Below, piece by piece: positions 15,804-19,103 of a stretch of 19,103 nt of DNA (positions are counted from its first letter, which is position 1; every line of letters begins with the position of its first letter). Both the position numbers and the translations under genes were made by a program. The stretch is from Cylindrotheca closterium. Taxonomy: Eukaryota; Bacillariophyta; Bacillariophyceae; Bacillariales; Bacillariaceae. The stretch lies in the NCBI GenBank assembly GCA_933822405.4, contig CAKOGP040001903.1:7208-26310 (forward strand). The letters run 5' to 3'. Below the pieces are notes generated by a model that made no database searches, was not told the DNA's origin, and saw nothing but the letters and a program-made list of their open reading frames with translations.

Positions 15804-16371
15804 AGGGGAATTACTCCAGTAAGAAATTTGACGGGCTAGGAATAGGGGCCTCTCCAAGTCTAAGCATAAAGAAAAGTTGAAGGTAACTTATTTACTCATT
15901 CCTGTTGGGAAATATGCAAGAGTAAGGGGGGCTGGCTTTTGCATATTACCTCCCTCGCAAATAGTATTTGAAGGATGGTTCTTCCTATGAGGACTAGTAG
16001 TAGCCTACACGTGTACCCAACAGGCCAGCAGCCAGTGCTGGTGAGAATCATTGTCGATCCGCACATACACACCAATTCCGTTTTGTCTCAATGTAGGTAT
16101 CGCGTCCACGAAATGATCAAGATGAGTGGATGTCTTGTACATTTTACCGTTGGTTTTGTTGCATTCTTCTCAGCAGAAGGAGGATGTGAAAGAAAGGATT
16201 GCGACATCGGATGGAAAATATCTTTCGCGTCACCATTTGAAAGGATTTTTAAAATTCTCGGACATCGACGTCACAATACTTCATGTTTACCACTTTCAAC
16301 TTGGCAACTCGTGACTTCATAGATATGAGATGTTAAAAAACAGAAACGCGAAAACGCTACATGGGACCACT

Positions 16372-16530
16372 ACTTGTGAGAACTTCGAAATGAAAAAAGA
16401 ACCACGAAATGAAAATACCGGTACCGCTTCACATTCCGGCACTTTGCTCCACAAGTCAGAACCTTATTTTCTTCTTCACATCGCTCACAACGACAAAGAT
16501 AGTATCAACACACCATTCTTGAAAATCGTA
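16372..16530 (+). promoter_or_regulatory. Upstream region of small-family copy 1, blocks shared with copy 3
   Basis: ACTTGTGAGAAC at 16372-16383 recurs exactly at 18362-18373. ATCAACACACCATT just before the ATG (about 16504-16517) matches ATCAAAACACACCATT before copy 3. Conservation of these blocks between paralogues points to promoter or 5' UTR function. An ACCGGT lies at 16417-16422. Confidence 0.45.
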
Positions 16531-16818
16531 ATGCCAAACAGTGACACACCCTCATCTTGTTCTTTCAATGCAGAGTTGCGCTACCCAAGTGCTACCAATG
16601 GCGAAAGGCTTCTTGTCAGCTTCATGTCTGCGGTTCCTCCTCTTCCTCCAACAACAACAACAATAACATGTCCTTTGCCTGGTGATCAATGTGCCGATGT
16701 TCTGGGCCATAGAGACCTTGTCACTGTCATTGACGCGGCATTGGAAATAATCCAAGGCACTATGGACGAGATGATGGGTGATCCATTTGGACGCGATAAA
16801 CCTTCGTGTTGCGAGTAA
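16531..16818 (+). CDS. Small hypothetical protein, tandem family copy 1
   Basis: 95 residues from ATG 16531. The reading frame is open further upstream (an ATG at 16330 would give 162 residues). I choose 16531 because copy 3 starts at the equivalent place (MPNSDT here, MQNSDT there) and the DNA before it aligns as non-coding flank. Order of parts: SCSFNAELRYPSA (9-21), a proline/threonine linker VPPLPPTTTT (35-44), then a conserved helix GHRDLVTVIDAALEIIQGTMDEM (59-81), then GDPF (83-86) and a Cys-containing end. It has no signal peptide or membrane segment. No known domain is recognised. Codon-level similarity to copy 3 makes a real gene likely; the function is unknown. Confidence 0.6.
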   Translation: MPNSDTPSSCSFNAELRYPSATNGERLLVSFMSAVPPLPPTTTTITCPLPGDQCADVLGHRDLVTVIDAALEIIQGTMDEMMGDPFGRDKPSCCE

Positions 16819-17399
16819 ATGATATCAAGTTGCCGACCAACACCCAGCACTTTCCCAACTTTAAGGTACAACAGAACAAATGGCTCTTGGATAGGATGCA
16901 GGGGCATCAGGAGCCACTCTATCACTGTATACGTGCTGCATAAAATCGATAAAATAACAGGCAGCCTCTCTAGGTAGTTTAGGAGTCACTAGATTCGTCA
17001 CCGTCATAGATGATGTGGCGGAAGTACTACCCTTTGCTGGCGCCAATAGATGAGCAAGAATTCAGCATAAGCCCGACGCGTTGGCGGTTCCACAATCCAT
17101 CAAAGACAATCGATCATGATCAGTTGTTACCTTGTCCTGCTTTATTTCCTCTTCTGTCGGCACTTGAAGTCATGACTCCGCTCGGTGTCGCGCGGCCTCG
17201 CCACTTGACATTAAGAACTCGAAACAACATGTCCCAAAACATATCACCGCTTCGCTTCCATTCGCTTTTCAAGTGCGATGTGGAAGTTCTGCGAGAAATT
17301 TCGGCAATTTCGGAAGTTTCCGCCCGCAGATATATTTTTTCGTTTGCACATTGCAGTAATCAATAAAATATCAACAACATCTTATCACTGAACGCCACA
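16819..17399. other. Intergenic; 3' flank of copy 1 and upstream flank of decayed copy 2
   Basis: Sequence after the stop (TAAATGATATCAAGTTGC) matches that after copy 2 (TAAATGACATAAAGTTGC), and the GGGGCATCA...ACTCTAT block near 16902 recurs near 17871, so the duplicated unit includes 3' flanks. A 118-residue ORF at 17010-17366 has no family resemblance and covers the equivalent of upstream DNA in the next unit; it is not called. Confidence 0.45.
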
Positions 17400-17703
17400 A
17401 CGCAAAAGAGTGAACCAGCCTCGTCCTTTTGTTCCCTTGATGCAGATTTGCGAGTCCCAAGCGAAATGCTTGACAGATTCTTGTTATTGTTGCCGGTTCG
17501 TCCCCAGAGTACAACGACAAGAAGGCCCCCCTCGTCTCTTCACCGCACTGTCCAAAGCAACAAAGGTGTTGTTACTATCCTTGAGGAGGCTTTAGAAATC
17601 ACCCCAAGTTGCAGTGGTCGGATTCACCCACGGTACAGCGGTCGACAGGAAGGCTCTTGCTCGACGACTTGATCAACACGAGGGTGTTCTTCCAAGCCAG
17701 TAA
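17400..17703 (+). pseudogene. Decayed copy 2 of the small tandem family
   Basis: The frame starting at ACG 17400, where the other copies have ATG, reads TQKSEPASSFCSLDADLRVPS, matching MPNSDTPSSCSFNAELRYPS of copy 1. It continues with a degraded PP/TTT linker (VRPQSTTTRRPP) and GVVTILEEALEI, matching VTVIDAALEI. After that the frame diverges and ends at TGA 17670-17672. The DNA continues to resemble the end of copy 3 up to CAG-TAA at 17698-17703, but in another frame. Loss of the start codon plus a downstream frameshift indicates a pseudogene. An internal ATG at 17448 could start a 74-residue remnant lacking the conserved N-terminus and C-terminus. Confidence 0.72.
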
Positions 17704-18361
17704 ATGACATAAAGTTGCAAGCACCAAACAGGCAGTCTTTCAACTGAAGGCAGCTTTCAAACTGCATTTCATGATGGTACGGCTGACGACCACAAAATTA
17801 TATGCTTGTTCCAATTCAAGCCCAAGCAAAGTCATCGAGAGACTGCTGTATAGTGTGGCACTAGATACGGGGCATCACTCTATTACTGAACACATAGCAC
17901 TGCATAGTGGATAAGAAAATAACTCACTAGGTTATCCTACGTTTTTGTGATGATGCGACATTGTACAGCATTGATCACAGTATGCATTGCCGACATGGGC
18001 TATGCAGAGCTAGCTTCTCCTCTTTGGTTCTGCAATCTATCAAAAGCCAAATCAGCACTCGTCTTTCCAAGCAGCAAGATGTTTCTACCTCCGAGGGAAC
18101 AGATCAAGATGGGCTCCTGGTGATGAAAACGGCACCGGTACGATCATGAAAATGCATGTGTTTTGTCTAAAACGAGATGAAACGGTTTTACCATTTTGCA
18201 AATCTTGACACAGCAATGATACCTGTGACGTCTTCGGGTAAATTATCCTGCAAACTATTCAATCTACCCTGCCGCCTGCGCGATCTCCAAATGCGGCACG
18301 CGCTGAGTCATCTGTCATCTCAAATTGATCCCACGTATATTTATATCGACTAAAACCACGC
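17704..18361. other. Intergenic between copies 2 and 3
   Basis: It begins with a 3' flank homologous to that of copy 1. The part around 18010-18060 (GGTTCTGCAATCTATCAAA) resembles 17084-17104 (GGTTCCACAATCCATCAAA), again suggesting that the whole unit was duplicated. A short ORF at 17961-18149 has no support. One ACCGGT at 18134-18139. Confidence 0.4.
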
Positions 18362-18460
18362 ACTTGTGAGAACATTTCAACATTTCCGTCTCTCACAACC
18401 ATTGAATATACTGTATAATACATATCATAATATATCAAAACACACCATTTTCGACAAGCA
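18362..18460 (+). promoter_or_regulatory. Upstream region of small-family copy 3
   Basis: ACTTGTGAGAAC (18362-18373) is identical to 16372-16383, and ATCAAAACACACCATT just before the ATG resembles copy 1. Spacing from the 12-mer to the ATG is shorter here (99 bp against 159 bp). An AT-rich stretch (TATAATACATATCATAATATA) lies between and may include the core promoter. Confidence 0.45.
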
Positions 18461-18808
18461 ATGCAAAACAGCGACACAACCCTATCTTGTTCCTTTACGG
18501 TCGAGTTTCACAGCCCAGCTGCTATCAACGACGAAACGGTTGCAAGTTTATTGGCAGCGGCGATTCGTCTATTTCCTCCTCTTCCTCCACCACCACCACC
18601 ACCACCACCACCAACAATCTTATCGACTGGTGGTAATTGTTCCGCTGTTCTGAGTCATCGAGATCTTCTATCCATCATTGACGAGGCTTTGGAAATAATG
18701 CAAGGTACATTGGACGATGTGCGGACTTTGGATACGATGCAAGATGCAATGGACAACTTGGGTGATCCATTTAGACACGTTCAACGTTGTGGTGTTCCAC
18801 GCCAGTAA
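18461..18808 (+). CDS. Small hypothetical proline-rich protein, tandem family copy 3
   Basis: 115 residues from ATG 18461 to TAA. Order of parts: MQNSDTTLSCSFTVEFHSPAA (1-21), a hydrophobic helix VASLLAAAIRLF (27-38), a polyproline run of about thirteen prolines with one Leu (39-51), NCSAVLSHRDLLSIIDEALEIMQGTLDDV (59-87), a unique insert RTLDTMQDAMDNL (88-100), then GDPF (101-104) and a basic end. The conserved core is the SHRDLLSIIDEALEIMQG helix shared with copy 1. The polyproline run could bind SH3, WW or profilin-like partners, but it arises from a CCA microsatellite, so its role is uncertain. No signal peptide or membrane segment. Function unknown. Confidence 0.68.
   Translation: MQNSDTTLSCSFTVEFHSPAAINDETVASLLAAAIRLFPPLPPPPPPPPPPTILSTGGNCSAVLSHRDLLSIIDEALEIMQGTLDDVRTLDTMQDAMDNLGDPFRHVQRCGVPRQ
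18587..18613 (+). repeat. (CCA)9 microsatellite inside coding sequence
   Basis: Nine uninterrupted CCA codons encode prolines 43-51 of copy 3. Copy 1 has CCTCCTCTTCCTCCA followed by ACA repeats (Thr) at the corresponding place, so the tract expanded after duplication and is likely length-variable. Confidence 0.85.
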
Positions 18809-18902
18809 CAACGGCTACCGAGTTGCCCACTTTCAAACCATTCCCTAATCACAAGGATATAACAACGACTGGTGGCTGGTGGATGGCGTGGGGGTGTACG
18901 TA

Positions 18903-18967
18903 CAGCACCCGCCTATCACTCCATGCACTACATACAACACCCGCCTATCACTGCATACACTATACAT
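18903..18967. repeat. Two imperfect ~32-bp tandem repeats
   Basis: CAGCACCCGCCTATCACT... (18903-18934) is followed by CAACACCCGCCTATCACT... (18935-18967). The units differ at a few positions. They lie about 95 bp after the stop of copy 3. The core CTATCACT...GCA also resembles the 3' flank of copy 1 (near 16918), so the unit may derive from the family's 3' flank. The remaining DNA to the window end (18968-19103) shows no gene. Confidence 0.65.
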
Positions 18968-19103
18968 GTATATACTGTGACAAGGTAGAATACTGTTAAC
19001 GATGCTATAGATCCGAGACCGATATAGCCAGACAGTAAGATAAAACAGAGATTCTATCCTTTTAATGATGTGATGTGATTTTACGATCTCCACAAAAGAG
19101 TGA

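Larger units (their letters stand above)
15522..16530. other. 1-kb intergenic region between divergent genes
   Basis: It lies between the LRR gene (minus) and the small gene at 16531 (plus), so it is the upstream region of both. The left half carries the ACCGGT cluster (15672-15803). ORFs within it (15549-15839, 15975-16322) are driven by repeats or have no recognisable content. Just before 16531 is a block shared with the paralogue's upstream region. Confidence 0.45.

Noticed and set aside
15549..15857. ORFs on both strands over the ACCGGT cluster (Tyr/Val/Thr-rich)
   Set aside because: Open only because GTAC-rich palindromic repeats lack stops in several frames; product is repeat translation.
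16330..16530. Longer start (ATG 16330) for small-family copy 1
   Set aside because: The equivalent upstream DNA of copy 3 is non-coding flank with shared promoter blocks, and paralogue starts align at 16531.
17010..17366. 118-residue plus-strand ORF between copies 1 and 2
   Set aside because: No motif and no similarity to either family; parts align with non-coding DNA upstream of copy 3.
1..19103. CRISPR arrays, rRNA, tRNA, bacterial operons
   Set aside because: None seen by eye. Short tandem repeats present have two units only and no spacers.

Overview
The window looks like nuclear DNA of a eukaryotic alga, most probably a pennate diatom. This is inferred from protein style, not from a search. 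The supporting features are long single-exon genes on both strands, a BspA-type leucine-rich-repeat protein with a diatom-style C-terminal region, a protein carrying a 'YPMVLGDNP...IQIGW' block that I associate with diatoms, a membrane-anchored sulfotransferase, lineage-specific duplicated small proteins, and a retrotransposon fragment. No rRNA, tRNA, CRISPR array or bacterial operon was seen.

Layout. 1-2037 (minus): the 5' part of a Ty3/gypsy-like element cut by the window edge. A Gag-like ORF ends in TGA and is followed in the same frame by a retropepsin-containing Pol ORF, so one stop codon separates Gag from Pol. 2038-2529: element leader (LTR border not identifiable), then a gene promoter. 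2530-5790 (plus): two intact tandem paralogues of a helical, TPR-like family of unknown function (2530-3189 and 4463-5122) and a decayed third copy (5385-5790). The intact copies share upstream blocks (CAGCTGAC and AAAGCTCATATTTTCC); in copy 2 these blocks are repeated and spread over about 650 bp. 5784-6965 (minus): HtrL/YibB-like glycosyltransferase with an N-terminal anchor. 7487-8080 (minus): conserved protein with the LGDNP block. 8081-9483: non-coding, with a hairpin and a small tandem repeat. 9509-10912 (plus): sulfotransferase preceded by two minimal uORFs. 10945-13100 (minus): polytopic membrane protein whose reading frame breaks at a T5A4 run; the tail continues in the -1 frame. 13767-15521 (minus): LRR_5/BspA-like protein. 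15522-16530: probable shared upstream region with five ACCGGT cores. 16531-18808 (plus): three tandem copies of a second small family (intact, decayed, intact).

The genes do not form an obvious pathway. The glycosyltransferase and sulfotransferase both look like Golgi-type, membrane-anchored glycan enzymes, but they lie on opposite strands about 2.5 kb apart, and a shared role is only a possibility. The clearest themes are birth and decay of two local gene families with their regulatory DNA, and two loci (Gag-Pol and the membrane protein) where a single stop or slip separates parts of one apparent protein.
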